A DNA stretch of 64,000 bases from Haemaphysalis longicornis (taxonomy: Eukaryota; Arthropoda; Arachnida; Ixodida; Ixodidae): the NCBI GenBank assembly GCA_013339765.2, contig CM023448.1, forward strand, positions 196,642,409 to 196,706,408. Reading direction: 5' to 3'. Positions 50,118-62,940 of this stretch are shown here, piece after piece. Position 1 is the first letter of the stretch; every line of letters starts with the position of its first letter. Position numbers and translations under genes: made by a program. The notes under the pieces are model-generated. The model searched no databases and was not told the origin of the DNA. It was given only the letters and a program-made list of their open reading frames with translations.

Positions 50118-51898
50118 TGATTGTGTTGGGGATGGTGCTTTGGCGTTTCTGCTTATTAATGCCTGCGCAGTTTTTCTTTTCAGGCTTTCTTGTTCCTCCC
50201 AAATCGATAGTGCTAGTCCTTTCTGTCTTACGAGACTGGGTAACAAAACGAGTACCAGCGCGTGCACTGCGATAGAATGCGACCGAACACTAACGCAAAT
50301 GCCTGTGTGCCTTTTTGAGGTGTAATTTGTATTGCGGTGAATCTGGGAGCTCCAATAAGTGTGCCCGGTCAATCGATCAGCTGAGCCCACATCTGCCGTT
50401 TTTCTCTTACGCAACTAGATTACGAAACGAGCACCCGCACGCTCTACGAGGCAATATGGAGGTTTAGTATAACGACTTCGCCCTTTGGCGCGACAAAACC
50501 TCTTAAAGGCGGTCATCTCGGTCATCCGCCGCAATTTCATCTTTGGGTGTACGGATTGATCAATGGAGTGCGTTGTGTTGATCCTGAACCAGAAGATTGC
50601 CTACATTCGTCAATCAAGCGCATCTTGTTGAAGTTAAAGCGCGGGATTTTCTTAGACAATCTTGTGGTTTAGCTTCAACAACACTGGTTAAATTAAATTC
50701 GCTGTTCAGTTGGTTCATAAATTGCCCGCGCCTCTGATTTTTATTGTTTAAAGAAGACCCTTTTCGCGCGCGAACAATCCACAGACATTGTTTCCACGCA
50801 CGCACAGCAACTTTCGGGTTCATGACGTGACCGCTCATCTGGTTTTATTTTTCTCTTATTCACAAGTGCTTACCAACTATTTGTTGATATTTTTACGGAC
50901 GTAATTTGTGTTTATTTTTATTTGTATTCATGCATGTATTTACATGTGTTCTTCTATTGGTATACAGCGATAAAAACTCGCAAGCATCGATCGATTCATC
51001 TTTGTCGAGTATTGTCGACAAGTTCCTTCCTGCGACCTCTCCTCTAGTGTTTTCGGCGTCAGCATTCCAGAAATACACTCTAAAGAAGGAAGACGATTCA
51101 TAGGCCGGAAGGCGATCTATATGCACTGTCGTTGGCAAACACATTGATCAGTGACCTCCCATTGTTGAGCAAACAGTAAGTAGAATTTCACGCACTTCGC
51201 TGTCAAGGAATTGTCGGCGCTAAATGATGACCAAGATCATGGTAATGAGGATGTTCAAACACGTTGACGTCGTGCAAGTGTCGAGTTTTCGTCCGAAGCG
51301 GAAGGCCAAGGCAGATGTCAGTCTTGTAGCGGTCTTGTAGGCAGCTGCATGGGCTATTCAGTACATTGAGTGATATGGCCTTCGTGATGAAAGGGTGGCT
51401 CACTAAAGGAATCTTATAGAAGTCAGCTGAGTAGAAAAAATGCAGCGCTACTTCTCCATTCACTGATCCACTGGAGTAAATATAAACCGGGTGGACCATT
51501 CGAGATGCCGCCGCAGTAAAGCAAGCGCTCATAATCACGGGGATGCCATAGCTTCGCGACAAGATATCGTCGCGACTGTGGTTGCCCCGGCAGGACTGCG
51601 TACCCTGCAGTTTAGAATTTGAAGGGACTAATCCTACGCAGTCAAGTTGGCGCGGCTTTGCGTGGTGAGCGTGTTCGTGACATTAAAAGCGATTTTCCAG
51701 GACCTCGAGATCAAGTGCCCCCTTTTGTTGACGCCGTCGTGAGCATCAGCGTAACTTCTGGGCCGCTGATGTTCGATGTCAGATAATCGAAAAACTATGA
51801 CAGAGGCATAACGTGCAGCGCCGGAGTTCCCCTCGAAGACAAAGGAGTTTAGTCTAAATGGACTAGCACTTGCTTAATGTGGGCCAGTGGGTTCGACA
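50118..51898. other. Unassigned sequence
   Basis: No gene recognised; short overlapping frames on both strands only. Confidence 0.45.
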
Positions 51899-52044
51899 TG
51901 ATCATAGGGTTTAAAGGCGCAAGAGAAAACGCGGACACTAGAAGAAAAAAAACAACCAAGACAAACGAAGCGCTTCGTTTGTCTTGGTTGTTTTTTCTCT
52001 TCTAGTGTCTGCGTTTTTTCTTGCGCCTTTAAACCCTGTGATCA
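51899..52044. mobile_element. 146-bp near-perfect palindrome, MITE-like
   Basis: Two 73-bp arms meet at AAGCGCTT (51968-51975) with no spacer. The symmetry axis lies between 51971 and 51972 and holds to both ends (TGATCATAGGGTTTAAAGG and CCTTTAAACCCTGTGATCA), with only a few mismatches. A transcript would fold into one long hairpin. The outer motif CTTGCGCCTTTAAACCC resembles the CTTGCGCCATTAAAC end of the I-type LINEs in this window. There is no coding capacity. Confidence 0.85.
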
Positions 52045-52195
52045 GTCTAAATGGAGCCTCTGCTGAGTGGTTCCTGGCGGTTCCTCGTACCCAAGGCTCA
52101 TTCGTTAGTGTTTTCAGTGGCAAAACATATGTTTACTAATTTCTCATTTTGTCACCTCCTGCTGAGAGCAGAGTTGATTCTGTGGTCAAACGTGC

Positions 52196-52208
52196 CAGCA
52201 TATTGAGT
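52196..52208 (+). repeat. RTE target-site duplication, left copy
   Basis: CAGCATATTGAGT compared with CAGCATATTCAGT at 52778-52790: 12 of 13 match. Confidence 0.8.
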
Positions 52209-52777
52209 CATCATCATCATCATCATCACCAGCCTATCTACGCCCACTGCAGGGCAAAGGCCTCTCCATTATTCTCCAATTACCTCGGTCCTGTGCCAAC
52301 TGTGACCAATTTATCCCCGCAAACTTCTTGATCTCATCTGCCCATCTAACTTTCTGCCACCCCCTGCAACGCTTTCCCTCTCTAGGGATCCACTCTGTTA
52401 CCCTTAATGACCAGCGGTTATCTTGTCTTCGCATTACATGCCCTGCCCACGTCCATTTCTTCTTCTTGATTTCTACTAATATGTCTTTAACACCAGTTTG
52501 CTGCCTGACCCACTCCGCTCTCTTCTTGTCCCTTAATGTTACACCTATCATTTTCCGCTCCATTGCCCGCTGAGTCGTTCTCAATTTAAGTTGAACCCTC
52601 TTAGTGAGCCTCCAAGTTTCTGCCCCGTAGGTGAGTACCGGTAAGATGCAGCTGTCATACACTTTCTTCTTCAGCGACAATGGTAGGCTGCTATTCATTA
52701 TCTGAGAATGTCTGCCATAGGCACCCCACCCCATTCTGATCCTTCTAATTATCTCTGCCTCATGGTTGGGATCTGTT
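52209..52777 (-). mobile_element. 5'-truncated RTE-type LINE with TSD, minus strand
   Basis: The 3' end is the (GAT)n tail, seen on the plus strand as CATCATCATCATCATCATCA at 52209-52230. The 13-bp flanking duplication differs at one position. The insertion is thus well delimited and is the better preserved of the two RTE copies in the window. Confidence 0.88.
52234..52734 (-). pseudogene. C-terminus of RTE-type reverse transcriptase
   Basis: A single open frame of 166 codons covers the RTE C-terminal region: SLKKKVYDSCILPVLTYGAE, TWRLTKRVQLKLRTTQRAME, RKMIGVTLRDKKR, WTWAGHVMRRQDNRWSLRV, a TEWIPREGKR block, and QLAQDRGNWRIMERP. The YADD catalytic core is upstream of the truncation, so the fragment cannot be an active RT. 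The open frame indicates a younger copy than the one at 25.2 kb. Confidence 0.9.
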
Positions 52778-52790
52778 CAGCATATTCAGT

Positions 52791-54590
52791 ACCATGAAGC
52801 TAAAACCACCTATAGTTGGCCTATCATACCAGGAATTTTGTGGTGCTTGGTGTGCGTGAAGTCTGTCACCAATTTCCACGTTGGACATAAAAAGCATTGC
52901 ACAATAAAAGTCATGTTCCAATTTTTGAGCGAACACGCGTAAGTGCGTGCGGAAACATTGTCAGCCCTGGAGTTTAAATTAAACCGGAAATGTTACCAGC
53001 AGCACGATTCAAAGTCCCAGCTAGGAAGTTGCGAAGAGGGAAACTAAACCACTACGTTACAGTATCATCTCCTGATTTGACTGTGACTCTGCCGAATTTC
53101 TTTAATAAAAGTTGAGCACCGTTAAGGGGAAAAACAAACTCATTAATTGCTATTTGCAACATCGTAATTACGCGACAAAAATGCTTTTTTTTATTATTCA
53201 AAGTTAAAAGCCCTGAACTGCGGCGCCCCATTCAAGGTGTCGATGGGTTCATCTAGTGAAGCAAACAAACAAACAGACAAGCAAGCAAGGAAGCAAGCAA
53301 GCAAGCAAGAAAAGTAACAAAACAAAATAAAAAAACAGATTCCGGTGTCATCACGTCTCTTCCAGTCTTGTTACTTCAGCTCGCATGCCTCTACATTCAC
53401 AACATGGACTTGGTTGCCATCGCGGCGCGTGCTCATACACGCTCTCTCGCATGCTTGCTGGGTCCAAAACAGAGTGGGCTTTACACGCACCAAAGTTTAC
53501 CCTGGGCCATCAAAAGATTACTTGATACACCGACTCCCCGTAGCTCTCGAACCACGACCGCTTGCGAAGTCTGCAGGCGACTCTGAACGCGCCGTTCTCA
53601 TAATTTTACTTCCAGCGCGGAAATGGCTTCTTTGGACGATCAGCTGTGTGTTCGAATGAACACGTTTTCTCTTTTACGCCTACTCTCCGTTTTCTGGGAA
53701 GCTCACGATGTCTGTCATTCTTGGCATGTGCTCTTGGTGTATGTGGTTGAGGTCCCTCTGGCACGGCTCTCCATCGCATTCTCAGCGTCCGTTCGCTACC
53801 GCCCTCTTCCCGGCGATACCACGATCGCAACCCCCTGCTCTCTATAGCTGTTGGTGTCTAGTCGGCGTGGCGCTCGCAAACTCAGTAGATAACCCATGTC
53901 GTGGCCCAACTCAGCCGTCATTGCGACATTTCTTTCTTCGCCGCCCAATTTTTCAAGCCCTGCGCACCGAAAGCACAATTCCGCCGACGTCGAGACCAGC
54001 TTTCCTGACTATGCGATCCAATGCTTCTTGGGCCGAGGAATGTCATTCGGTTCGATTATATGCAATAACGGGAACGCCACGCCGCTTTTGCGCGCGTATT
54101 ATGGTTGCCACATACTTAAGATACGAAGCCTACGCGGTGCCTGTTAAAAAAAGTAGTATACTTACAACAGATTACTAAGCCGCAATACAAATACCAAGAT
54201 CATTTCTAGAAAAGATAGAGGTAAGACGCGGGAGTGATGGAGTTAAAAGCACGTAAATGGATGGCTTGGAGTTTAAATACATATGGACATAAAACAATTT
54301 GTGGCAAAAGCTTGCATTGGTGCTATTCGATGCCTGCAATATTTTTACGGCATTGCATTAAAATGGATCGTAATAAAATGCAATGGTTTTGCATACTTCC
54401 TTCTAGATGGTCATTACCCTCGCAAGCGGTGACTCATGGATAGTTTCAATTCAAGAGTAATAACATCAACATGCTATACGCAATCCGTTACCCTTGTGTT
54501 CCCGTCCAGGGGGCCATAAGAGGCAATGTTGACGCAGCCGCCATTCAGAGTTCTCCCATTTTTATTCATAGAATAAATTCATCACACCTG
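52791..54590. other. Unassigned sequence with an (AAGC)n run
   Basis: A degenerate AAAC/AAGC tetranucleotide run occupies 53261-53312. Overlapping frames at 53345-54178 on both strands show no motif. Confidence 0.45.
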
Positions 54591-55033
54591 TTAAAGGGAC
54601 ACTGCAACGGCGCAGATCAACGCTTTCACTCTTAATTCGTGCCTGGAAGCCCTATGAAAACCACAGCTATCGTCAGCGCCGAGTGGCATGGCGTGATGTG
54701 CTCGTTGAAGCAGATACGTCTCCCAGCTACTTTGTTGCAATTTTAAACTGCCTATCGAATGCGTTAATTGCTGCACTGAAAGGAAGCCGGCAAGTAGCCA
54801 CAATGCTGCTTGAATGACTGAATTCAAGCTCAACCAATGGCGAGAAAAATGAGAGAATGAGAGAAAAATCTTATGAACGAGCGTCCAATTTACTGCTTGG
54901 CGTCGAGCAGTAACATTTGGCTAGGGTACATTTTGGGCATCTTACCTTAATACTGGATGCTCGTGTTGACTATTTTCCGAAAACATTTCAGCTTTTGGAA
55001 GTAGCTGAAAACAGTATTGCAGGGTGCCCTTAA
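54591..55033. mobile_element. TTAA-bounded element, short copy
   Basis: It begins TTAAAGGGACACTGCAA and ends TTGCAGGGTGCCCTTAA, whose reverse complement is TTAAGGGCACCCTGCAA: inverted ends with a few differences and TTAA at both borders. TTAA duplications are the hallmark of piggyBac-type insertion. No transposase is present in the 443 bp. The start matches that of the larger element at 56.7 kb. Confidence 0.5.
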
Positions 55034-56656
55034 ACGTGATCCATGGCCATATTTAGGTGCTTTGTTTTCGATGGGCGTAGTAATCGGCTTATGTCACTAA
55101 TATATACAGCAGGCTATGAGAACACCCTTTAAATAATTACAAAAAACACTACGGGTCGCACTGAAAGTAGTTAATCATGAGTAAGTATTGCCGCCGAATT
55201 AGGAGGAAGGTAAATAGGAACAAGTACAGATGGAATCGGCACTGAAGCAGTTCAACGCAAAAATCAAAGGGCAGTGTACATAAGTTGCCATTTAAAACCC
55301 CTCATCTCGGAATGACCTTATTCATTGACAAAAAGAGCAGTACAGAAATCTCCGCGTGAGAGCTAACGAATCGTATTCGCCCCATCATGTAAGCTAATTA
55401 TAGAAATGTTTTCATGTGCAAACGTTTGTTCATGCCTCGTATTGACCAGCAGCTGTGGCATTAGCAAACCGAAGCTCCTAAGTTTGACTTTATATGACAG
55501 TCCGAAATATGAGTACCACCGTCGGATGCTGCCACACGATTAAAGAGGGGAAAAGCCAGCCCAAATTTCTGCGGAAAGTGAGCCTCCCCACTCACTCTTT
55601 TTTTCTGCGTTTTTGAGAGTCCTTTTATAGGCAGGGCTTCTGCGAAGCCGCGGATGTCTGGCTCGCCACTCCCTCTATACACTGCTGTGCAGAAAGAAAA
55701 CTACTGATTGTCTAATTTGAATTTCAAATGTACGTACGCCGCTACACGCAGAGATGCGTATAATATCGTTTCCCTCGTCCAAAGGGGCAACGACCATTGT
55801 GAATAAATTTGTCCAGCTGGGACGACAAATCCCCCCAAGCAGCTGCTATAGATCATTTGAAATAAGACAACGGGGAAGAAATAGAAAAACGAAAGCCACA
55901 CGCCTACGTCTGTTTTCGCGTTACGCGACAGAGAAAAACTTTGGGGACCGCAAAAGGAAAATCTGGGGCTCGCTTTCGCTCAGTGACGCTCTGATCAGAG
56001 CAATTCCGACAGACCAAAATCGTTCCGCCGTTTTCAATGGTTCGTTGAAAAAATAAATCCCTCGCATTTATCCGCAGATGAGCTGCCGTCGTGACGCTCA
56101 GCTGCTCCCAACCCTTAACGTTTCCAATCTCGTATTTATTTCCAGAAAAAAACTTTTTGCTCCTTTGCCTATTTCGTTTCGGTATTGTTGCCCTTTGAAG
56201 ATAAATTGGTTTTATAGCTCAGTTAGTTTTTTGTTTTGCTCTCACGATTTTTGCATAGATATGCGAGGTATACAATTAAAATAACTCTGTATAGTGCATG
56301 GTTCCCCAATTGTTTAAACCAAGCATTTTTACACAAATAACATCTATTTCGCCATCAGCGATTAATGTTGACTTGTATTCTTTAGCAAGGCAACGTCAGT
56401 GCCGGGTACCAGAGTAGCGAACGGGAACTTAATGCTGAGTCTGCAGCCTACACGGAAGGGGAGTTGTCACAGGGACGCTCACGAATAGCATCTCTAGTTG
56501 TACAGCGCGGTGCAGTGGTGCATCCCCCGCAGTCACCCTCGATATGCAGTTCGGATCGCTTCGTTTTGAACAACGACCTCAAGGGGTGTAGGTGTTCACA
56601 ATGAAACGAAATGACGTTTTTAGGCACCGGCTGGACGCATTTCTAACATAGTATAA
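55034..56656. other. Unassigned sequence
   Basis: Nothing recognised between the two TTAA-bounded elements. Confidence 0.45.
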
Positions 56657-57811
56657 TTAAAGGGACGCTGAAGGCAACTAGCAAGTTGGGCTCAGACGTA
56701 AGTTGAACTGCCCCTTACCGTCTCAGCATTTATTCGGCGGTGAAAGATGCTTAATTGCCGAGAAATTACCGATTGAAAAACGCATTTCATCCCTCGCGCC
56801 ACTTCATGGCTCTTCGAGTGACGTAAACGGCAGCCGGAAGCGAGTGAGACAACGAACGGTGTGGTTTAGCAGGAAAACTAAAGCCTACCAAGCGAATCAT
56901 CGCGGCCGCAGAAGCCACTAGTCGTACTCTCGGCGCATACGACAAAGCAACTTGCCGGCCCTACTACCGCCAACTTTGTTGCCGCACGGCGCCAACTTTG
57001 GTGCCGCATGGGACGTGCGATGGTGGTTAAACAATGTGAATGTTCCGCGCGGCCTTTTACTTTACCTACAAAACGTCCAGCGGGCAGGGCAACCGCAGCG
57101 AGAACGACGTCAGGGGCGACCTCATGCTTTGGAGTCTGGTTATGGATAGACTGCTTTTAGTCGGTTCGAAGGACTGGGGTTGATATGTGGCGCCATTTGT
57201 TAGTTCCACTGGTAACCGCGCCCAATGCCTAGTGTGAAAAAGAGCCTAGCTGTTCCGGTCTATGAGCACCTAAATGGCAGTACGTGTGCATTTCACTGCT
57301 ATTACTATGCAGGCTTGCGTGTGCACTTTCATCCGAAAACTCGAAAAAGACATTCAAATATACGGCTCGACATATGGGCTTATGTAGCGCAGCGTTGGTG
57401 TGCTTACAGTTGAAGGTAGCAGGGATGTGACTATGCCGAGCCTGCAGTAACCATCGCAACCGCCACTGGCGCCTCGGCTTGGCAGCTTGCAAATGTCGGC
57501 GCGGCTTGAACTATACCTGTCCATTTATAGTTGTCTATGACTTATGAAAGTTAACGTGTGAAGAAAAATTTTATGTGTTTCTTTGAGAGATTGTGTTCGC
57601 TCTTCTCAATCTGTTGTTCGTCACGTGACTCTTGGTACATCAGCTCAGTCTCTATTTACGTCATCTCTGCTGGGCGACTGACAGCTTCCTTTTTTTATTA
57701 TTTACGTGATTCTTTTAAACGTACGGCCCCAGATACTGGTGTAGTCATTTTCTGGGGACGCCAATATATCTATTTAGACCACCTTCGGTTTTCTCTTCAG
57801 TGTCCCTTTAA
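56657..57811. mobile_element. TTAA-bounded element, 1.15-kb non-autonomous copy
   Basis: Left end TTAAAGGGACGCTGAAG; right end CTTCAGTGTCCCTTTAA. The inverted termini match at 16 of 17 positions and both outer edges are TTAA. The interior of about 1.1 kb contains short frames only and no transposase. It shares the TTAAAGGGACRCTG end with the 443-bp element upstream, so at least two copies of the family are present. The piggyBac link rests on TTAA only. Confidence 0.65.
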
Positions 57812-59983
57812 CGAATTTTTCGTGCTAACTTAATATTTCTGGCTGCAAGCCATAATGTCATGTGTTTTGGAAAAGCTGCATTGCCGCGATATATGACATC
57901 TATTTCCAGCAACTGCTTGGGCATCAATACCTTCATTTTAAAGATGCCGTCCACTGTATATAGCAGCATCGTTAAGTATAAGCTTCTGTACCGAAAATTA
58001 ACTACCATAAATGTCGCGGACATTTCTAACCCGGCTAACAGGCGTTGCTTCCACGTGTACCATAGTTATCTCCAAGAACCTCTTCCCAATCGAACATCAA
58101 CCTTCTCTTATTAAAACGCGATTTCCGCACAGTCTCATCCAGACAACCCAATGTAACTTAGTCGTACCGACCGGGACATGGCTGAGCGCTATCTGTGTCT
58201 TTGATATTTTTTTTTTTTGTGACAGCAAAAACATCGGGGCAGGGTGAGGGGAAGGGTTATACGCCGCCTACCAGAGTTTACAATGCAGCGCTCTTGGCAT
58301 TTTTTCCCGCTCAGAATTATCTTCATTCGCTGCAAAGGTGGCTTTAAACCCATTAATTGACATTGGCATCTGCCCCTCCTCTCCTTCCCCATTCTGATCC
58401 CTCTTTCTTTTGTGAGTTTCATTATGACCTTGAGCAGCTAATTTACACTTCAGAACCCGCGCCCCACTTCCTACTCCGAGATTTCAACTTTCCTGTATAA
58501 TTTGGTCCAACTTAGCACTTGCGATTCCGAACCAGAATACTAGTACACAATTTGTGTACATTTGACACATTTTCATCTTACCACATATCGTTCATTCTCT
58601 GCACGATGGTCTCAATGTTTATCAAGCCTGCTCTGTGTATTATTAAACTGAGAAACCAATACAGTTATGTCTATCTCTAATCCAACCAGCCTAAGCGATC
58701 ACACAGTACTTCCTGCCCCATTACAATATAATTTGCTTATTCCGAACGTATGTGCACGAAACAGTAACCCTGTAAGACAAAGCTAACTCTTCAAGTCCGA
58801 ATGGCGGCCTAGCCTCTTTCTGCGATTGGTTTCGTGTAGATTTTTCCCGGCGTTCTGTTGGCGAGAACTGGGAACTCTTTAACAACTAAATAATAAATGA
58901 CTACAACAACACGTTTAACGCCGTAACACCGAAAAGAATAAATAATGCCGAAAAACACTTTGAATCGAATCCAGAATCTTAGATGCCGAGCGAACGTCCT
59001 TGTCGCCTACCTTACCACTCATGGTACGTACTAACCAGAAACAGTTCGTGGGCACCATTTACCTCAATCATTCGAGGCCTACCTCGTAATTATCCCATAG
59101 AGAGTTTTAAACTATGGGAACCTCGTCCGTATATTATTATTATTTTACTACTTTTTTTGGAATCACTAATAAGCTGAAATTGAAAGTGAAAGCGTTCCAG
59201 TCCCAAAGTATTATGTCGCGCAAACACTAAATTATACTTTTTGCTCCGACATTTATTATCGATAGACCTGACGCCATACTTCCGGCTCATCTCCACAATG
59301 GCTACCGTGCCATGCCAACGCTACAAAAAATATCCGTGGGTTTGCTTTGCCGCGTTGCCTGTGGCGCAGGAAGAGAAATCTCGCGAGGGACGAAGCCCGA
59401 CATGCGGTTAGCGGCAGAAAATGTGGCGTGGGCGATTAGAAGTACGAAATGTGGTCTGGGTTGTACCATCCCGCAATGCAAAACGCCATTCTTGAATTGC
59501 GTGATGCCGTACACCACATTACATTTTGCGCGCCAGATTATGCTTATGCAAATTTGCTTGTGCATGTGTCAGTGACCTATTTTGCCTCCTTGATTGCAGG
59601 GATGTGTTTTCAAAGTGCATTGTTGGGAGAGAGACCACTGAACATTTTACAGTGTGTAATCTTCGAACCTAATGGTATCAGTAAAGTCACCATTACTTAA
59701 AAGTGATGTTATCAGATAAGTTGACTGTATAAAATTAGAAAGTTTTGAATAATATCAAACATTTTTCAGCTGACTTGGTATTGCATATCTTCCAGCAATA
59801 TATGTTTTCGAAAGTGGGGCCGCGGCACTGAAAGGTTGTCAACGTCTTTCCATTACCGACGAAAGGCGCGGCATTTTCACCTGCAGGCTACCGCCACGTA
59901 TGTGTTGTAAAGTAATCTAACACATAATCTATTCTCAAACCATCAGCTTTCGTGCCCCCGTCCATTTTCTTTTTCATCCAGGT
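57812..59983. other. Unassigned sequence
   Basis: No recognisable gene; short overlapping frames, and nothing resembling element termini. Confidence 0.45.
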
Positions 59984-60225
59984 CAGAACGGATTTCAGAA
60001 AGCCCTCTCATGTGCGACTCAACTGGCACTCTTTATCGATTACGTCGCCTCAAGTAGTGATCTTAAGATTCGTGTAGGTTCCCTTTCTTTAACTTAGGAA
60101 AAGCTGTTCACAGGGTAGCCCAAAATGTCTTTCTTGTAACTTCCACGCTGAAACCTTAACTGCGTTGTTTCCAACTCGATCAAAATTCCTTGCCAAGCCG
60201 TAATTAGGTCGTTTCTGTGAAGGGG
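59984..60225 (+). pseudogene. Strongly decayed LINE reverse transcriptase fragment
   Basis: QNGFQKALSCATQLALFIDY from 59984 matches the QHGFRxGxSTxTQL block of CR1/L2-like RTs. After a shift, LGKAVHRVAQNVFL (about 60096) corresponds to motif A, FxDFxKAFDxVxH. Stops and shifts abound, and no catalytic YADD region follows. Confidence 0.5.
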
Positions 60226-60474
60226 ACGTCACTAACCATGCATTGCTTCATCTGAGGTCTTCCTTAGTGAACGGTTCGTGGTGCCCCCCCCCCCTATTTT
60301 TAGCTTACATTAAAATCTGTCTACTAATATATCTTCAAATATTTATGTATTTGTAGATTGCTGCGTCATTCGTCGTCCAATTAACTGCCACAATGTTATT
60401 CACATTCTCGCCAATTGATATAGTCGCTGTTCAAACATCGTGCAGAAACTAGCTACTAAAAGTGAATAGTAGCA
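60226..60474. other. Unassigned sequence
   Basis: No feature recognised between the RT fragment and the 3' end of the minus-strand LINE; it includes a short C-run near 60285. Confidence 0.45.
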
Positions 60475-60651
60475 AATTGATGATGATGATTGGTGTTTAA
60501 TGGCGCAAGGCCGACGAGGGCAAAGAGCGCCAGAGAAGTTATTTAATGAAAAAAAGTGATTACCACAAAAGGTAGGTATAAAACGTGTAAACTGGACATA
60601 GTAAGATCAATAAAGATAATGGTGATGGCTGGTGTATAGGGCCAGATTTGA

Positions 60652-61933
60652 TTATGCATGATAGGAGATGAGGTTTAAAAACTTAACATCTGACAAATAC
60701 TTAAACACGCGTTTCACAGAAACCATGGCATCGTCACCCAGAAACAACGATGGGTGTAGGGGAATATGTTGTCTGTAGAGTTCTCTGAAGTGTTTGTGTC
60801 GAGTTGTGTCAAGTGCCTTGCATTGTATGAGTATGTGGACTACGGATTGGGCCTCCCCACACCTGCTACACAGGGGTCTTGGAGATCCCGTGAGCAGGTG
60901 GGAATGTGTTGCATGCGTGTGGCCTATCCGTAATCGAGCCAGGGTAACTTCGTTGTGTCTGTTGTGTGTGTCAGTGGTGTATGCTCCCAAGAGTGGCTTT
61001 ATAATGTGTAGTTTGTTGTCAGTCTGTTGATTCCAGTGTGCTTGCCATGCTGTGCGAAGGTGTTGTCTGATGTGTGATTTGAGGTCGGTGTAGGGTATTG
61101 TTCTTATGTCAACTGTAGTTGTAGGGGAAGCAGCGGCCGCCATTCGGTCTACGGTCTCATTACCTGGAATTCCAGAGTGCCCTGGCACCAAGCACACAGT
61201 CACTTCAAGGTTTAACGCATACAAAGACATAATAGTACTAATGAGAGCATTGACCACATGGTTTTTAGACTTCTGTGAGGATAATGTACGCACAACACTT
61301 AAAGAATCAGTATAAATTACAGATTTCTGAATTCGACTGAGATCAATATGTTTAACTACAAGAAGTATGCCATAGGCCTCTGCCGTAAAGATACTTGTAT
61401 TTCTATTCATCTACAGACATATTAACGGAGCCACCATGCGCAGCACAGGAAACAGTTGTGGCAGTTTTTGAAGCGTCCGTGTAAAATTCAGCACACTTAT
61501 ATTTGTGCTGCAGGGACCAGAAATGTTGCACGATCGCCCTTCTAGGCACTCTGTTTTTCTCGACACTTGTAAAAGATACATCACATGATATCGGGCGAAG
61601 CTGCCATGGTACTAGAAGTTCAGTAGCGGAGGTTTTGATGGTGTCTGAGAACATGACATCAAGTTGTGACGCTTCTTCTCTTACTCTGAAAGCGAAGGGA
61701 GCAGAGACTGATGGACGATTAGTAAGAAGTTGAGATATGGATGTATCATAAAAAACTGATGTAAAAGGATGGTGAGGCATTGATGAGATTTTAAAAGCAT
61801 AAAGCAGGTCTGTGTAAGCTCGCTGACGTTCTAGGCTCCATTTGTTGCACTCTACATACAGACTTTCGACTTGATTAGTCCGAAAGGCACCACACGACAA
61901 GCGGAGCCCTAGATGAAGCACGCGGTCCAGCAT
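60652..61933 (-). pseudogene. Thumb and RNase H region of I-type LINE
   Basis: LDRVLHLGLRLSCGAFRTN (from 61930) is the conserved thumb region. RNase H follows: YTDASK (about 61483, first Asp), a stop near 61405, FTAEAYGILL (Glu), IYTDSLSVVRTL (second Asp), CLVPGHSGIPGNETVDRMA (His and last Asp). The C-terminus carries a Cys/His cluster, CSRCGEAQSVVHILIQC (about 60860). RNase H would remove template RNA after first-strand synthesis. All four acidic positions are present; the in-frame stop between YTDASK and FTAEAYG breaks it. Confidence 0.85.
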
Positions 61934-61945
61934 TCTGAGGGATGT

Positions 61946-62940
61946 TTAAGTGGCTGACCCATAGACAACACTACCATAGTCCAATCGTGAACCTATCAAG
62001 CTGGTAAAAACACGTAAAAGAAGTTGTTTGTCAGCACCAAAAGAAATGTGCGACAGAGCCTTCAGGATAGTCAGTGTTTTTAAGCATTTATGTTTCAGTT
62101 GTTTTATGTGTGGGATAAATGTGAGCTTTTCGTCAAAGATTATACCTAAAACCTTGTGTTCCTTTTTGACAGGAATCGAGACACCATTGAGATGAATGTC
62201 TGGATCCGGCCGGATGCCACGCCTCTTGGAAAACAAGACACAAGTGCACTTCCCTGGATTAAATTTAAAACCGTTGCTATCTGCCCAACCAGCTAGCTTG
62301 TTAACACCAAGCTGGACTTGGCGCTCGCAGACAGACAGGTTACAAGACTTAAAGGATAATTGTACGTCGTCTACATAAATTGAGCAGGAAATCGTCGGTG
62401 GCAATGCCTTCCTAAGGGAATTCATTTTCACAATAAAAAGGGTGCAACTTAAAACTCCACCTTGTGGCACTCCATTTTCCTGCATATGAACCCTAGAGAG
62501 TGCAGTTCCAACTCGCACGCGAAACGTTCTTTCGGACATGTAACTGGCAAGCGTGTTCATGTTACCCATTATGCCAAAGGACTTCAGATCGATGAGGATA
62601 CCATACCTCCAAGCAGTATCATACGCCTTTTCTAGATCAAAGAATACTGTCATACAGTACTGCTTATGGAGGAAAGCATCTTTTATATACGCCTCTAATG
62701 CACGAGTTAATCGTTGGTAGATAGCCCCGCCCTGAAGCCTGCCTGGCAGCTCTCGAGAAGACCATTGAACTCTAAGATGTACACGAGTCTCCAGTTCATC
62801 ATCTTCTCAAAGAGCCTACATAGGCAGCTTGTCAGGGCAATGGGACGATAACTGGCAGGAGAGGAAGGGTCCTTCCCTTCCTTTAGGACAGCCACTACTA
62901 TGGCCTCCCTCCAAGAGCGTGGGATGTGCCCGAAAGCCAT
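61946..62940 (-). pseudogene. Reverse transcriptase domain of I-type LINE
   Basis: Blocks: IPRSWREAIVVAVLKEGKDP, SYRPIALTSCLCRLFEKMM, QAGFRAGLST (about 62735), then, after a frameshift near 62705, FFDLEKAYDTAW (motif A, about 62640), NGVPQGGVLSCTLF (motif B), YVDD in place of YADD at 62366-62377, KCTCVLFSKRRG and KVLGIIFDEKLTFIPHI. All RT motifs are present, and the YVDD variant is compatible with catalysis in other RTs. The shift near 62705 alone would prevent full translation. Confidence 0.85.

Noticed and set aside
49879..50414. Poly-Tyr and poly-Leu open frames
   Set aside because: Pure translation of the (AAT)n microsatellite.
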